47,578 nucleotides of DNA from a virus. This document shows positions 21,012 through 28,168 of this stretch, piece after piece (positions within the stretch are counted from its first letter, which is position 1; the number at the start of each line of letters is the position of its first letter). The notes under the pieces were generated by a model. That model did not search any database. It was not told the origin of the DNA and saw only the letters and a list, made by a program, of their open reading frames with translations. The stretch is from the IMG/VR virus record IMGVR_UViG_3300021067_000009, positions 1-47,578 of that record. The stretch is one strand, 5' to 3'. A program made the position numbers and the translations under genes.

Positions 21012-22597
21012 ACGGTGCGGTAGGAACGCGAGCGATACTGGTGCCTGCCTTTCTTGTTGCTGGCTTGCACCTTACGTCCGCCCTTGTAGGTTAGCGCAAA
21101 TTGCTCAAAGGCCTTCGCTCCATGGCTTGCCCAGTCATCCAGGGCCTCATCCTTCCAGGTCCCAAGCTTGTCATCCCACACTTTGCGGTAGTGATCGAGC
21201 GCCTTGATGCCCGGTTTGGTCGAGGCCTCATCGAACCAACAAAAGCCGAGGATCGCGCGCACCGCTTCGATGCCGTCGCGATCGGCGGCGATGCGATCGA
21301 CGGTGCGTATGGGCTTTAAGCCGAGCTCGCGCAGCACATCCCTTGGGGACTCACCGCGCGCGACGGTTTTATTCTCGACATCGTGGGGGAAGAAGTGCGT
21401 GCCGTAGACGTGGCCCTGCTCGCGCAGCCAGCGCACGTAATGCGCGAGCTTCTCGCCCGAATTTTCGTAGTACCCGATGAAGCGATGCTCCATGCCTACC
21501 TGCTGGTGCAGCCAAATCGCGTTGTCATCGTTGAACCCGAGGTCCCAAAAAGTGTTGACCGGAACCTGAGGAAGCACGGGCACGCGGCGGATGCGCTTCT
21601 CGAGGCGCACGCGGCGCATTTCCTTGGAGTAGTACGCGCCCTGAATTGATGCCTCGAAGGCCTCCGCGGGAGTCGAGGGGAACTCGCGCTTCATGAACTC
21701 GCCCTGGGTCTCGAGCTTCTTTGAGTACCAGGCCTTTTGCCCAAGCGTGAGGCGCACGGCGTGCTCGGTCTCAAGGTCGAGGAAGTACTCGGCAAGCTCG
21801 GTGTCGATCACAAAGTCATCATCGACCTCGAGCGTGTAGTCGGGGTGACGCCACCAGGGGAAGAAGTGGAATTTGTAATCAAGCTTCGTGAGCGGAGTGC
21901 CCAGCTGCAGAAGCTTCTGGCCCTCATCGCACAGCTCGAAGAAATGCCCGTGCTGGCCTTCGGCCGTGGACTCAACAATCACCATCGACTTGCCCGCCTG
22001 CACGGTGTTCATAGCCCCCGTGCGGATCTCCACGGCCTTGTCCGGATAACGCGCGCAGAGCTTTCCGTACTCGGATATGTGCAGGTACTGCAGGGTGCCC
22101 GATCGCATCGAGGTGCCGACGCGGATCGATGAGTTGTTCGCGAAGTGCAGCTCATTGGCCGTGTCGGTGTTGGGGGCGCGTGCGTTGCGAATCGCCTCGG
22201 GCAGCTGATCGAAGGGGAACTTCACCTTGTCGCGGAAGATAACCGCGGCGTCCTCGCGGTTGTGACAGATGATGCCGGCGCGCTTGTCAGACTGGAAAAC
22301 GCAGTTATCGAGGAAGATCAGGTCGATGAAGGTGGTAAAGCCGAGCTGGCGGGCCTTCAGTACGACGTTCAGATCATGCAGCGCCTGGTACAGCTCGATC
22401 TGTGCCCAGTTGGGCTGGAATTTGACGCGGCTGCCGCGCTTATCGAGGATCCAGTAGAGATTGTGCAGCCGCCATAGCTGGTCGGCCCAGCTCTCAGGGT
22501 CAGGCTGATACAGATGCGCCAGGGGCGCCGAGGCTTCGGGGGAAAGCGCTAGATCAGTGCTCGGAAGTATGAGGCCGGAGTCATCGTCAAAACTCAT
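21008..22597 (-). CDS. terL: Terminase large subunit
   Basis: A 529-residue protein. The ATPase half has a Walker A-like KARQLGFTT (residues 81-89) and a Walker B region LQYLHISEYG (169-178) with the expected acidic Glu. The nuclease half has FWDLGFNDDNAIW (around 365) and a late acidic site ALDDWASHGAKAFEQFA (around 490), as in TerL RNase H-like nucleases. It packages concatemer DNA into the prohead through the portal. It lies upstream of portal but 3.4 kb from its putative small subunit, with spanins and a rightward cassette between. Confidence 0.92.
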   Translation of the reverse strand: MSFDDDSGLILPSTDLALSPEASAPLAHLYQPDPESWADQLWRLHNLYWILDKRGSRVKFQPNWAQIELYQALHDLNVVLKARQLGFTTFIDLIFLDNCVFQSDKRAGIICHNREDAAVIFRDKVKFPFDQLPEAIRNARAPNTDTANELHFANNSSIRVGTSMRSGTLQYLHISEYGKLCARYPDKAVEIRTGAMNTVQAGKSMVIVESTAEGQHGHFFELCDEGQKLLQLGTPLTKLDYKFHFFPWWRHPDYTLEVDDDFVIDTELAEYFLDLETEHAVRLTLGQKAWYSKKLETQGEFMKREFPSTPAEAFEASIQGAYYSKEMRRVRLEKRIRRVPVLPQVPVNTFWDLGFNDDNAIWLHQQVGMEHRFIGYYENSGEKLAHYVRWLREQGHVYGTHFFPHDVENKTVARGESPRDVLRELGLKPIRTVDRIAADRDGIEAVRAILGFCWFDEASTKPGIKALDHYRKVWDDKLGTWKDEALDDWASHGAKAFEQFALTYKGGRKVQASNKKGRHQYRSRSYRTV

Positions 22598-22618
22598 AGA
22601 GACCTGAGCGCATGAGGA

Positions 22619-23017
22619 TCATGCGTCCTGAGGTAGGTTCAGCGGGGCGGGGCAGTCTATCGCATGCTTTGTGATCGCAACGCGAAGTGCAGCAACTGAA
22701 CGTTCTGCCCGAGCGTGATCTTGTTCACATCGCGCAAGTTTTTCATCGCGCTTCACGAGCTCATCGGTGAGGTACTTGCGCAGTGAGCTTTCCGCCTTGT
22801 GCAGCTCGCCGGCGAAGTCCGCCGCGGACTGAACGCGCGCCGATCGCAACTTGAAGTGCGAAGTCACGCCAGCGGTGATCGCCGAGGACACCAGGCTCAC
22901 TAGCGCCAGCATGACGCCTTGGGGAATGCCGAGAAGCGGCGCAACCTGCGTTGTCGCCCACACAGCTCCGCTCGAACCGAGCAGCAGCGCGCCGCCAATG
23001 ATCGTGTACCTCGCCAT
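22619..23017 (-). CDS. Membrane protein with coiled tail (holin candidate)
   Basis: A 132-residue protein; the ATG at 23017 follows a GGGGGG tract. Two hydrophobic spans lie at about 4-24 (YTIIGGALLLGSSGAVWATT) and 33-50 (GVMLALVSLVSSAITAGV), followed by a charged helical region (ADFAGELHKAESSLRKYLTD, ELVKRDEKLARCEQDHARAE). Together with the adjacent spanin genes this suggests a lysis role, for example holin or antiholin. A longer open frame continues upstream into the GC-rich gap but has no coding look. Confidence 0.55.
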   Translation of the reverse strand: MARYTIIGGALLLGSSGAVWATTQVAPLLGIPQGVMLALVSLVSSAITAGVTSHFKLRSARVQSAADFAGELHKAESSLRKYLTDELVKRDEKLARCEQDHARAERSVAALRVAITKHAIDCPAPLNLPQDA

Positions 23018-23435
23018 GTCTACCCCCCAGCGGCTCTCCCGGCCACCGGGGGCTGACTTTATCGGCCCGGAACGCGCCCTGGCAACGGCGCCGCTCAAGG
23101 CGAGAAGCCGCGCACACTTTTCCGAACGCGCCCGGGGCCAGCGCATGGGACCCAAGGAAGAGCCCGCCGGCTGCGATTTATTCCAAAAATTATTCCTTGA
23201 GCGCTCAAGCACGGGCCCGAAAAAGGCGGAACTTGCTAAAAAGCGCAAACCGTCAATTTGTCCTATCGGACAAGGTACCCAAAACCTGGAATCCCCACGG
23301 GGAGGGCCAGTGTTAACTACTGCTCGATGGGACCCGGGGGGACTTGCGGCATACCCCCGGGGGGTGGGGGTGTCGCGCGCCGCCCGGGGTGGGGGGTGGG
23401 GGGCGGCGGGGGGTAGGGTGAGGGTGCGCGCGGGG
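23018..23435. other. 418-nt gene-free region rich in palindromes and G-runs
   Basis: No convincing gene was seen. From left to right it holds a perfect 14-bp palindrome CTTGAGCGCTCAAG (23196-23209) next to AT-rich sequence, the inverted repeat TTGTCC-TATC-GGACAA (23258-23273), TCCCC-AC-GGGGA (about 23292-23303), a CCGGGGG/CCCCCGG hairpin near 23335-23360, and a dense plus-strand G-run tract at 23386-23423 (runs of 4, 6, 6, 6, 3 and 3 G). It separates the o-spanin from the TerL-side genes and may be regulatory, a packaging site or an origin. Confidence 0.6.
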
Positions 23436-23735
23436 TCAGTGGAGGTGGGCGTGTGCCGGGTGATAGCGCTCCAGGTAGTCAACCAGCCGCTTATGGCGCG
23501 CAGCGCAGTCATGGTGGGCTGTGGAATCCATCGCGCGACAGAGCTCCAGGGCTCGCGCCTTGCGCTCGAAGGTGCCTGGGGTGAGTGCTGGCTCATCAAA
23601 ATCCTCAGGCAATGTGCAAAGCGTAGAGACACATGGGCTCATCGCTTCAGTTGGGGGAGGGGGGAGCTGCGTAGGCGTTGTACCGCACGCGGAAGTCAGG
23701 AGTGAAGTCAGGACAGACAGCAGCAGGACACGCAT
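23436..23735 (-). CDS. o-spanin (Rz1-like outer-membrane lipoprotein)
   Basis: A 99-residue protein beginning MRVLLLSVLTSLLTSACGTT. The hydrophobic signal ends in a lipobox LTSA|C with Cys17, followed by a Pro-rich segment (TQLPPPPTEA), both typical of Rz1-type o-spanins. The gene begins inside the i-spanin frame and overlaps it by 89 nt, the hallmark of Rz/Rz1 pairs. It would fuse the outer and inner membranes at lysis. The length beyond the Pro-rich part (a CxxC-like LCTLPEDF and a helical tail) is unusually long for Rz1. Confidence 0.75.
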   Translation of the reverse strand: MRVLLLSVLTSLLTSACGTTPTQLPPPPTEAMSPCVSTLCTLPEDFDEPALTPGTFERKARALELCRAMDSTAHHDCAARHKRLVDYLERYHPAHAHLH

Positions 23736-24015
23736 CGGTAGCCTCTCGTACGGTCACAGTGTGGGTCGAGGGCTGTACGTTGATAGGGCGTGCGAGGTGT
23801 TGCAAGGTGACATCGAGCCGGGTGCGCAATGCGTCACGCTCTTGGGAGAGCTTGAGGTTTTCGCGCTGCTCGGTGGCGATATCAGCCTGTAGCTGTTTGA
23901 GCTCGCGCGCGTGCTGCGCGTTGGCTTTGTTGCGCGCGTAGTTCACATGGCTGAACCATCCAGCGAAGAAGAGCGCGACGCTGGCGCCGATCAGGACATA
24001 AATCTTTGTAGGCAT
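23647..24015 (-). CDS. i-spanin (Rz-like)
   Basis: A 122-residue protein from MPTKIYVLIGASVALFFAGW. One N-terminal membrane span (4-21) is followed by a charged coiled coil (NKANAQHARELKQLQADIAT, EQRENLKLSQERDALRTRLD), the standard Rz topology. The C-terminus ends Cys-Pro rich (DACPAAVCPDFTPDF). The o-spanin gene overlaps its 3' end. Further codons are open upstream, but MPTK directly precedes the membrane anchor. The weak Shine-Dalgarno is its only odd point. Confidence 0.75.
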   Translation of the reverse strand: MPTKIYVLIGASVALFFAGWFSHVNYARNKANAQHARELKQLQADIATEQRENLKLSQERDALRTRLDVTLQHLARPINVQPSTHTVTVREATDACPAAVCPDFTPDFRVRYNAYAAPPSPN

Positions 24016-24040
24016 ATACCAAGAGATTAGCACATGCACC

Positions 24041-24070
24041 TTGACGGGTACGCTAGTAGCGTAGTCTAAT
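24041..24070 (+). promoter_or_regulatory. Sigma70-like rightward promoter
   Basis: TTGACG (24041-24046), an 18-nt spacer and TCTAAT (24065-24070). The spacer holds CGCTA-G-TAGCG (24051-24061), a short inverted repeat that could be an operator. The first start codon of the rightward cassette lies 35 nt downstream. Confidence 0.6.
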
Positions 24071-24104
24071 ACTCGTACAGTCAATCGAGAGGAGCAACCG
24101 CAAG

Positions 24105-24284
24105 GTGAATAAAGCCAAGAAGATGATGATGAACGAGACGCGCCGCATCCGTGCTGCTCATGCCTTGAGCTTCATGATCGGGAGTGCGCTCGCCGCCCGC
24201 TGTTTTGGAGTGCGGGCCCATTGGGTCAGATCCGCGCGGATATGTGGCTACACATACCGCATCTTTCAAACTTTCGTTCGTTAG
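24105..24284 (+). CDS. Small basic protein (59 aa) opening the rightward cassette
   Basis: GTG start preceded by GAGAGGAGCAACCGCAAG. The translation runs MNKAKKMMMNETRRIRAAHA, then LSFMIGSALAARCFGVRAHW and a basic end RIFQTFVR. It is rich in Arg and Lys. It is the first frame after the promoter at 24041, and its stop overlaps the leader of the next gene. No family is recognised; the start context is the main support. Confidence 0.45.
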   Translation: MNKAKKMMMNETRRIRAAHALSFMIGSALAARCFGVRAHWVRSARICGYTYRIFQTFVR

Positions 24285-24303
24285 GAGTAACCGCAATGTC
24301 TAA
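24281..24303 (+). promoter_or_regulatory. Repeated leader AGGAGTAACCGCAATG (copy 1)
   Basis: A 23-nt stretch covering the Shine-Dalgarno and the first three codons is identical at 30561-30583. A shorter form (GAGTAACCGCAATG) precedes the gene at 24811, and a diverged form (GGAGCAACCGCAAG) precedes the GTG at 24105. It sets an 8-nt SD-to-ATG spacing. Confidence 0.6.
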
Positions 24304-24736
24304 GAATCAAGTCTTTCAAAGAACTCCGCAGCCCACACACAGCGCTTGGGGTCATGTGGTGCATGCGACGGAGCTCGCGCCTGGTGTGTGGCAGGTAGAC
24401 ACCGAAGGGCACGGGGGCATCATCCTCTCGCCCGAGCGGATCGCCGCGCTGCCTGAGTGGGCCAAGAGGCAAACGCCATGGTCGCGGGTTGCGGGCCAGT
24501 ATGAGGAGGATTGTGATTGGGTCATTCCCACGCTCGCCTTCCCTGAGGTGTTAGAAGCCAAGCAAGAGCGCCATAACAGATTTGCGCGCGAGAATGGCAT
24601 CACTTCCATCTTGAGCATCAAGAACTACGCGGTGAAGGTGCTCAACGAACACCATCACAGCGCATATGCAGCGCTCATGCGCGACGATGAGCATCTGCGC
24701 GCCCTTGGCCTTGGTACGGTGAGCATCGCTGTCTAA
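24296..24736 (+). CDS. DUF7007-like protein
   Basis: A 146-residue protein. The sequence (SAWGHVVHATELAPGVWQVD, TEGHGGIILSPERIAALPEW, GQYEEDCDWVIPTLAFPEVL) matches the pattern I recall for DUF7007 proteins of phages and plasmids: 'W-G-x-x ... G-I ... S-x-x-H-G-G-x-x-L-S ... +P ... x-E-E-D-C ... P x L x F P'. The C-terminus is helical (EHHHSAYAALMRDDEHLRAL). Molecular function is unknown. It has an excellent ribosome-binding site. Confidence 0.6.
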   Translation: MSKNQVFQRTPQPTHSAWGHVVHATELAPGVWQVDTEGHGGIILSPERIAALPEWAKRQTPWSRVAGQYEEDCDWVIPTLAFPEVLEAKQERHNRFARENGITSILSIKNYAVKVLNEHHHSAYAALMRDDEHLRALGLGTVSIAV

Positions 24737-24739
24737 GTT

Positions 24740-24781
24740 CAGCGCAGGGCGCCTTGCACACCAGCAGGGCGCCCGACGCTG
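24740..24781 (+). other. Intergenic hairpin
   Basis: CAGCG-CA-GGGCGCC (24740-24753) pairs with GGCGCCC-GA-CGCTG (24768-24781): 12 base pairs with a 2x2 internal loop and a 14-nt apical loop. It lies between two cassette genes and has no U-run, so attenuation is unlikely; mRNA processing or stability is possible. Confidence 0.5.
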
Positions 24782-24810
24782 CACTTCGCAGCCATCACAG
24801 AGTAACCGCA

Positions 24811-25569
24811 ATGAAACAGTACAAAGTTAGATGGGAGATCGATCTGGAAGAGGATACAGACGATCTTGTGACAGTCGCGGCCAAGGCGCGCGAAATGAAC
24901 TTAGATCCAGAATCAACCGCCGTTGTGTACACGGTAATCACCGATGAAGGTGCGGTCGATGTCGATTTTGAGAGCGGCACGGAAACGCCTGGCGCGCCGC
25001 TGGATATGCCTCATAACCTCGCCAAAGGCCTCTACAAAGAGCTCTCGGACCTCATTAGGCGCATTGAGCGGGACAATCTGCATACCACGCGAGGCGTAGC
25101 GCTCGAGAATGCGCGCAAGGCGATCGCCGCCTGTGATGCGTTCGCCGAGGCGTTCTTTAGCACGCCCGCTGAGGCGCCTTTGGTGCAGGGCATCAAGCTC
25201 AATGACCGCGAGCTTGCCACGGTGCTCGCGGCACTGCGCTACTTCCAGGAAACTTGTGATGAGCAGGTGAGCGACGACTTCTACAACGATCAATTCGACG
25301 GCGATCCTGAGGCGAAGCTCTCAGACGATGAGATCGATGAGCTGTGTGAGCGTTTGGTTTGCGGGGATAAGCCGATCCTGAATAACTACCGCATCACAGT
25401 CACACAGATCGCCGACGAACTAAGCGATGTCGATGACCGTGAAGGCAATCCGGCCGGGACCTATGACGAGGTAGCGCGCACTGAGGACGAAGCGCTTGAC
25501 CAGTTCCACACGCGCATCCCTATCGGCTGCCTCGATGACTTTGAAATCACTTGTGAGGAGGTGAAATAG
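24811..25569 (+). CDS. Acidic hypothetical protein (252 aa)
   Basis: The ATG at 24811 follows the GAGTAACCGCA leader. The protein is acidic throughout: MKQYKVRWEIDLEEDTDDLV at the start, helical KGLYKELSDLIRRIERDNLH in the middle, then LNDRELATVLAALRYFQETC and DDEIDELCERLVCGD. The N-terminal 60 residues look like a small alpha/beta fold found in phage proteins of unknown role (WEIDLEEDT ... AAKAREMNLDPES ... VYTVITDEG). The last 90 residues (NNYRITVTQIADELSDVDDR, AGTYDEVARTEDEALDQFHT) have no clear match. Confidence 0.6.
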   Translation: MKQYKVRWEIDLEEDTDDLVTVAAKAREMNLDPESTAVVYTVITDEGAVDVDFESGTETPGAPLDMPHNLAKGLYKELSDLIRRIERDNLHTTRGVALENARKAIAACDAFAEAFFSTPAEAPLVQGIKLNDRELATVLAALRYFQETCDEQVSDDFYNDQFDGDPEAKLSDDEIDELCERLVCGDKPILNNYRITVTQIADELSDVDDREGNPAGTYDEVARTEDEALDQFHTRIPIGCLDDFEITCEEVK

Positions 25570-25571
25570 CC

Positions 25572-25796
25572 ATGGAATACATCTTCAACACACACCCCAA
25601 GATGAAGCGCAAGAAGGTCACGATCAACAATAGCGATCGCGAGAGCTTCGTTGACAATGAGGAGGGCTTTTATCGTCAATGGATGCGCGAGCGCGGCCGC
25701 AAGAGCAAGCGCCAGTTCATCACTGAGCACCGCGAGGCGATCGACGCGGCCATGATGAAGGCCTTCACACCAAGAGGCGAGACCAGTGGCTTCTAA
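25572..25796 (+). CDS. Small basic hypothetical protein (74 aa)
   Basis: MEYIFNTHPKMKRKKVTINN, then EEGFYRQWMRERGRKSKRQF and ITEHREAIDAAMMKAFTPRG. It is basic and helical, without a known domain. It starts 2 nt after the upstream stop and overlaps the start of the HTH gene, consistent with one transcript. A nucleic-acid or protein-binding role is only a guess. Confidence 0.5.
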   Translation: MEYIFNTHPKMKRKKVTINNSDRESFVDNEEGFYRQWMRERGRKSKRQFITEHREAIDAAMMKAFTPRGETSGF

Positions 25797-25962
25797 TCCC
25801 ACGCCCGAGCAGATCCTCGCCCTGCGCGGCAAGCGCTCACGCGCTGCCGTTGCAGCCCTCGCTCACTGCTCGGCGCGCACATGGGAGAAATGGGAGCAGG
25901 GACGCGCTAAGATGCACCCAGGCCTCTTTGAGCTCGTGTCGCTCAAGAGTCCTAAGCGCTAA
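25786..25962 (+). CDS. Small HTH protein (58 aa)
   Basis: GTG start overlapping the previous gene by 11 nt. The peptide QILALRGKRSRAAVAALAHC SARTWEKWEQGRAKMHPGLF fits the YiaG/XRE-type helix-turn-helix pattern 'R ... S-x-x-x-x-A ... x-x-x-T-x-x-x-W-E-x-G'. Length and position at the end of a small operon suggest a transcriptional regulator, possibly autoregulating the promoter at 24041. Few residues lie outside the HTH. Confidence 0.65.
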   Translation: MASNPTPEQILALRGKRSRAAVAALAHCSARTWEKWEQGRAKMHPGLFELVSLKSPKR

Positions 25963-25974
25963 GCAACCCCCTTC

Positions 25975-26739
25975 TTACGCGCTTCCCTTAGGGCCCGGCA
26001 GTTGCTTGGGCCCTTTCTTTTGGTCGATGGTCACACCCTGCTGCCGCGCGTTGATGCGGGCCAGCGTCTCACTCGTTTGTGGGTTCTCCGCAATGAACTT
26101 GAACATCGCTTCAATGCGGTGCGTGTGCTCATGCTCTACCTTGTCCCGGTTCATCCCAAACACGCGGGCCATGGAATCAAGCGCGGCCTTCTGATCGTGC
26201 AGCGTGTACTCGAATGTCTGCACCGTGCGATCGGGCTCCGCTGGCTTGCCTTTCTTCGCGGGCTTGCCCTTTTCCTTCCAGGTGCGGATCTGGATGCTCT
26301 TGATCGCGGCCTTCTCGCCCACTGTGAGCTCATCAGGGCGCTTATACCGCCAGTCTCCGGTCTCCCCGTCCCGCACCAGCAGGGAGCTCGAATCGGTGAA
26401 GCCCATGAGCCTGTAGCGCTCCAGCACGTTCGCCGGTGAGGCCTTGTCCTCGTCGGCCAGTTCGGCCCGCAGTGCCTGAATGTACGCGATAGAGGCCGGA
26501 TTCCGGGCCACTCTTGGTCCGGTTGTAGCGGCTGAGGCCTCAGAGTAACCCGCGAGGATTGCAGCTTCCCGCCCGGACTTTCCTACGGCAATCCACTGAC
26601 ACAGGGCCATCTGCTCCACGCTCATGTTCTCCGGTGGCGTTACCCTGAATCGACGTGGTGTGGTGAGGCCTTTTGACTCGGTTGGTGTTGCGTCCATGTT
26701 CAGCAGCTTATGCGGTGATGTTTGGGGTGTGCTGTGCAT
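25975..26739 (-). CDS. terS: Terminase small subunit candidate
   Basis: About 254 residues from the ATG at 26739 (MHSTPQTSPHKLL); an ATG at 26697 (MDATPTESKG), after the RusA stop, is the other plausible start. The N-terminal domain (EQMALCQWIAVGKSGREAAI, LAGYSEASAATTGPRVARNP, ASIAYIQALRAELADED) matches the HTH of terminase_2-type small subunits 'f-x-x-x-x ... AA-x-x-A-G-Y-S ... A-x-x-x-x-x-x-L-L-x-x-p-x-I'. The middle segment about phosphate-like KGKPAKKGKPAEPDR is a basic linker; the C-terminus is helical. It would select packaging DNA for TerL. The genome distance from terL is unusual. Confidence 0.75.
   Translation of the reverse strand: MHSTPQTSPHKLLNMDATPTESKGLTTPRRFRVTPPENMSVEQMALCQWIAVGKSGREAAILAGYSEASAATTGPRVARNPASIAYIQALRAELADEDKASPANVLERYRLMGFTDSSSLLVRDGETGDWRYKRPDELTVGEKAAIKSIQIRTWKEKGKPAKKGKPAEPDRTVQTFEYTLHDQKAALDSMARVFGMNRDKVEHEHTHRIEAMFKFIAENPQTSETLARINARQQGVTIDQKKGPKQLPGPKGSA
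25990..26021 (+). terminator. Intrinsic terminator of the rightward cassette
   Basis: AGGGCCC (25990-25996), an 11-nt loop, GGGCCCT (26008-26014) and then TTTCTTTT. It lies 27 nt after the HTH gene stop and within the 3' end of the converging minus-strand gene. Confidence 0.7.
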
Positions 26740-27178
26740 GGCTCTCAATCGTGATATGCGTGCAGCACATGAGTAGGGCTCGCTTTCCGGTCGCGTCCTT
26801 GATCCTTTCCTGGGTGACTTTGGGCTCTCCGATGTGCTCCGGGGTATCCCCCTGAAGCACCTTCATGCTGACCAATGCATCCAAGATTGGCTTGCATGCG
26901 AAACGGAGGTTGTCTGTGTCCATCGTCATCGTCCTGCGCATGTGGAAGCTCACGGTTGCACGTGCGAGGGGCTTGGGGGGCTTTGCGTATGCGGGGATCG
27001 CAGCTTCCAGGTAGCGCTGGAAGCGTGCGCGCTGCTCCAGGTAGACCCACGAGCGTCTTGATCCCCAAGTGTTCGGGCTCACTGGGGCCCATGGCATGGT
27101 GATGGAGGCGCTCCAGCCTCCGGTCCCGTCCGACTCGATTCTGGCCTCGTGGGACGCGAGCGTGCGAATAACGGGCAT
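26708..27178 (-). CDS. rusA: RusA-like Holliday junction resolvase
   Basis: About 156 residues; the ATG at 27178 has GGAGGGGAAG just upstream, while an ATG at 27214 is in the loop of a hairpin (27205-27223) and is less favoured. The family signature is in TMDTDNLRFACKPILDALVS followed by MKVLQGDTPEHI, where Asp residues bind metal in RusA. The N-terminal PWAPVSPNTWGSRRSW also fits. It would resolve branched recombination intermediates. Its 3' end overlaps the TerS start. Confidence 0.85.
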   Translation of the reverse strand: MPVIRTLASHEARIESDGTGGWSASITMPWAPVSPNTWGSRRSWVYLEQRARFQRYLEAAIPAYAKPPKPLARATVSFHMRRTMTMDTDNLRFACKPILDALVSMKVLQGDTPEHIGEPKVTQERIKDATGKRALLMCCTHITIESHAQHTPNITA

Positions 27179-27312
27179 CTTCCCCTCCCCCTCTTGCTCT
27201 TCGGAGGCGGTCATATACCGCCTTTGTTGCTTCGGGTCCAAAAAAGGGGCGGCGTGCCCAACTATAACCACAAGAGTCTATTAGTAAGATAAGCCTCTAC
27301 CGCGCGACAAAA

Positions 27313-28161
27313 TCATAGTGGCAATTTTGAGGAGGCTATGGCGCGTTGGGCCCGCTTGCGTAACCTGCTGGAAATGCGGGCTTTTTGTTCACGCTGAAGG
27401 CGCCGGGAGACGACGCGCAGAATTACGGGCGCAGGGTGGGACAAAATGGGACAAAATACCCCACTAGCGTAGTTTGCGGCGTCCGTCCCCATGTTACTCA
27501 CAGGGTTATCCACAGGATATCCACCGATTGGGGCCAAGTTATCCACATGAGCCTGAAGCTTAGGGCTTATATCCTCGGGTATAGCGTTTGCGAGTGCCCT
27601 GCGTTCGTTTTTGGTAGTGTGGACAAATTCACCTTTGCGGGGCGTGACATGAGTGAAATCGTCGGAATTTCCAGGGCTTACACCACTGACGGGCGTGAGC
27701 TGGTGATGGTGGGACAAATTCACGTTCCCAGCTTCATCAACGCCGCGTCTGTCATGCACGCGAAAGACATCCGCCACGCCGTGCTCCTTCAGCTCCACAA
27801 GGCAGCCCAGGAAGGCCTTCGGGCTCGGGGATCGGGTGAGTTGCGCGAGCTGCGCCACGGTGCCGGTGATACTCGAACCATCGCCCGACACGATCATGCG
27901 CGCCAGCAGATCGATCCACAGGCCGCGTGCAGCGAGCGAGCAAGCCGACAGTTCCCGGTCGTTTATCCAGTCCTGCCAGTAGAACTTCGACCATTGCAGC
28001 CGTCGCTGCTTCGTCGTGGCACGTCCGCCTTCGTAGTCCTCTAAGCGAGGCCTGCCACGCTTGCGGGGCGCACCTGGCTCCGGATGCCCCCGCAGGTACT
28101 CTTGTGCCTGCTCTAAGGCCTGTACGCGCCTATAACCGGGTTCTTTGCCGTTCCCCTTCAC
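27313..28161 (-). CDS. Replication initiation/organiser-like protein
   Basis: About 282 residues; the GTG at 28161 has AGGGGTAGC immediately upstream and follows the small HTH gene. The domain LQWSKFYWQDWINDRELSAC, SLAARGLWIDLLARMIVSGD, then GTVAQLAQLTRSPSPKAFL and LVELKEHGVADVFRV fits the DUF1376/phage replisome-organiser N-terminus ('KFYWQDWLSD ... LS.AARGLWMDML ... L..L...NGV'). The C-terminal half is disordered and basic. DnaA boxes and repeated GGGACAAA-type sites lie within its coding sequence, as in lambdoid O genes. Helicase loading is inferred. Confidence 0.7.
   Translation of the reverse strand: MKGNGKEPGYRRVQALEQAQEYLRGHPEPGAPRKRGRPRLEDYEGGRATTKQRRLQWSKFYWQDWINDRELSACSLAARGLWIDLLARMIVSGDGSSITGTVAQLAQLTRSPSPKAFLGCLVELKEHGVADVFRVHDRRGVDEAGNVNLSHHHQLTPVSGVSPGNSDDFTHVTPRKGEFVHTTKNERRALANAIPEDISPKLQAHVDNLAPIGGYPVDNPVSNMGTDAANYASGVFCPILSHPAPVILRVVSRRLQREQKARISSRLRKRAQRAIASSKLPL
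27438..27723. other. Candidate replication origin (DnaA boxes and iterons) inside the initiator gene
   Basis: Two perfect DnaA boxes TTATCCACA (27506-27514 and 27539-27547) flank weaker copies (TTACTCACA 27494-27502; ATATCCACC near 27517). A tandem 10-bp repeat GGGACAAAAT (27438-27447, 27448-27457) lies nearby, and GGACAAATTCAC occurs at 27621-27632 and 27712-27723. Iterons inside the initiator gene are the arrangement known in lambda gene O. Confidence 0.6.
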
Positions 28162-28168
28162 GCTACCC

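Noticed and set aside
22851-23705. 284-codon plus-strand frame across the non-coding gap
   Set aside because: Opposite to the spanin genes and through palindromes and G-runs; Gly/Arg low-complexity translation without any domain.
27350-27386. GCCCGC ... GCGGGC followed by TTTTT as a plus-strand terminator
   Set aside because: Six-pair stem with a 20-nt loop inside a minus-strand coding region, with no plus-strand transcript expected to end here.
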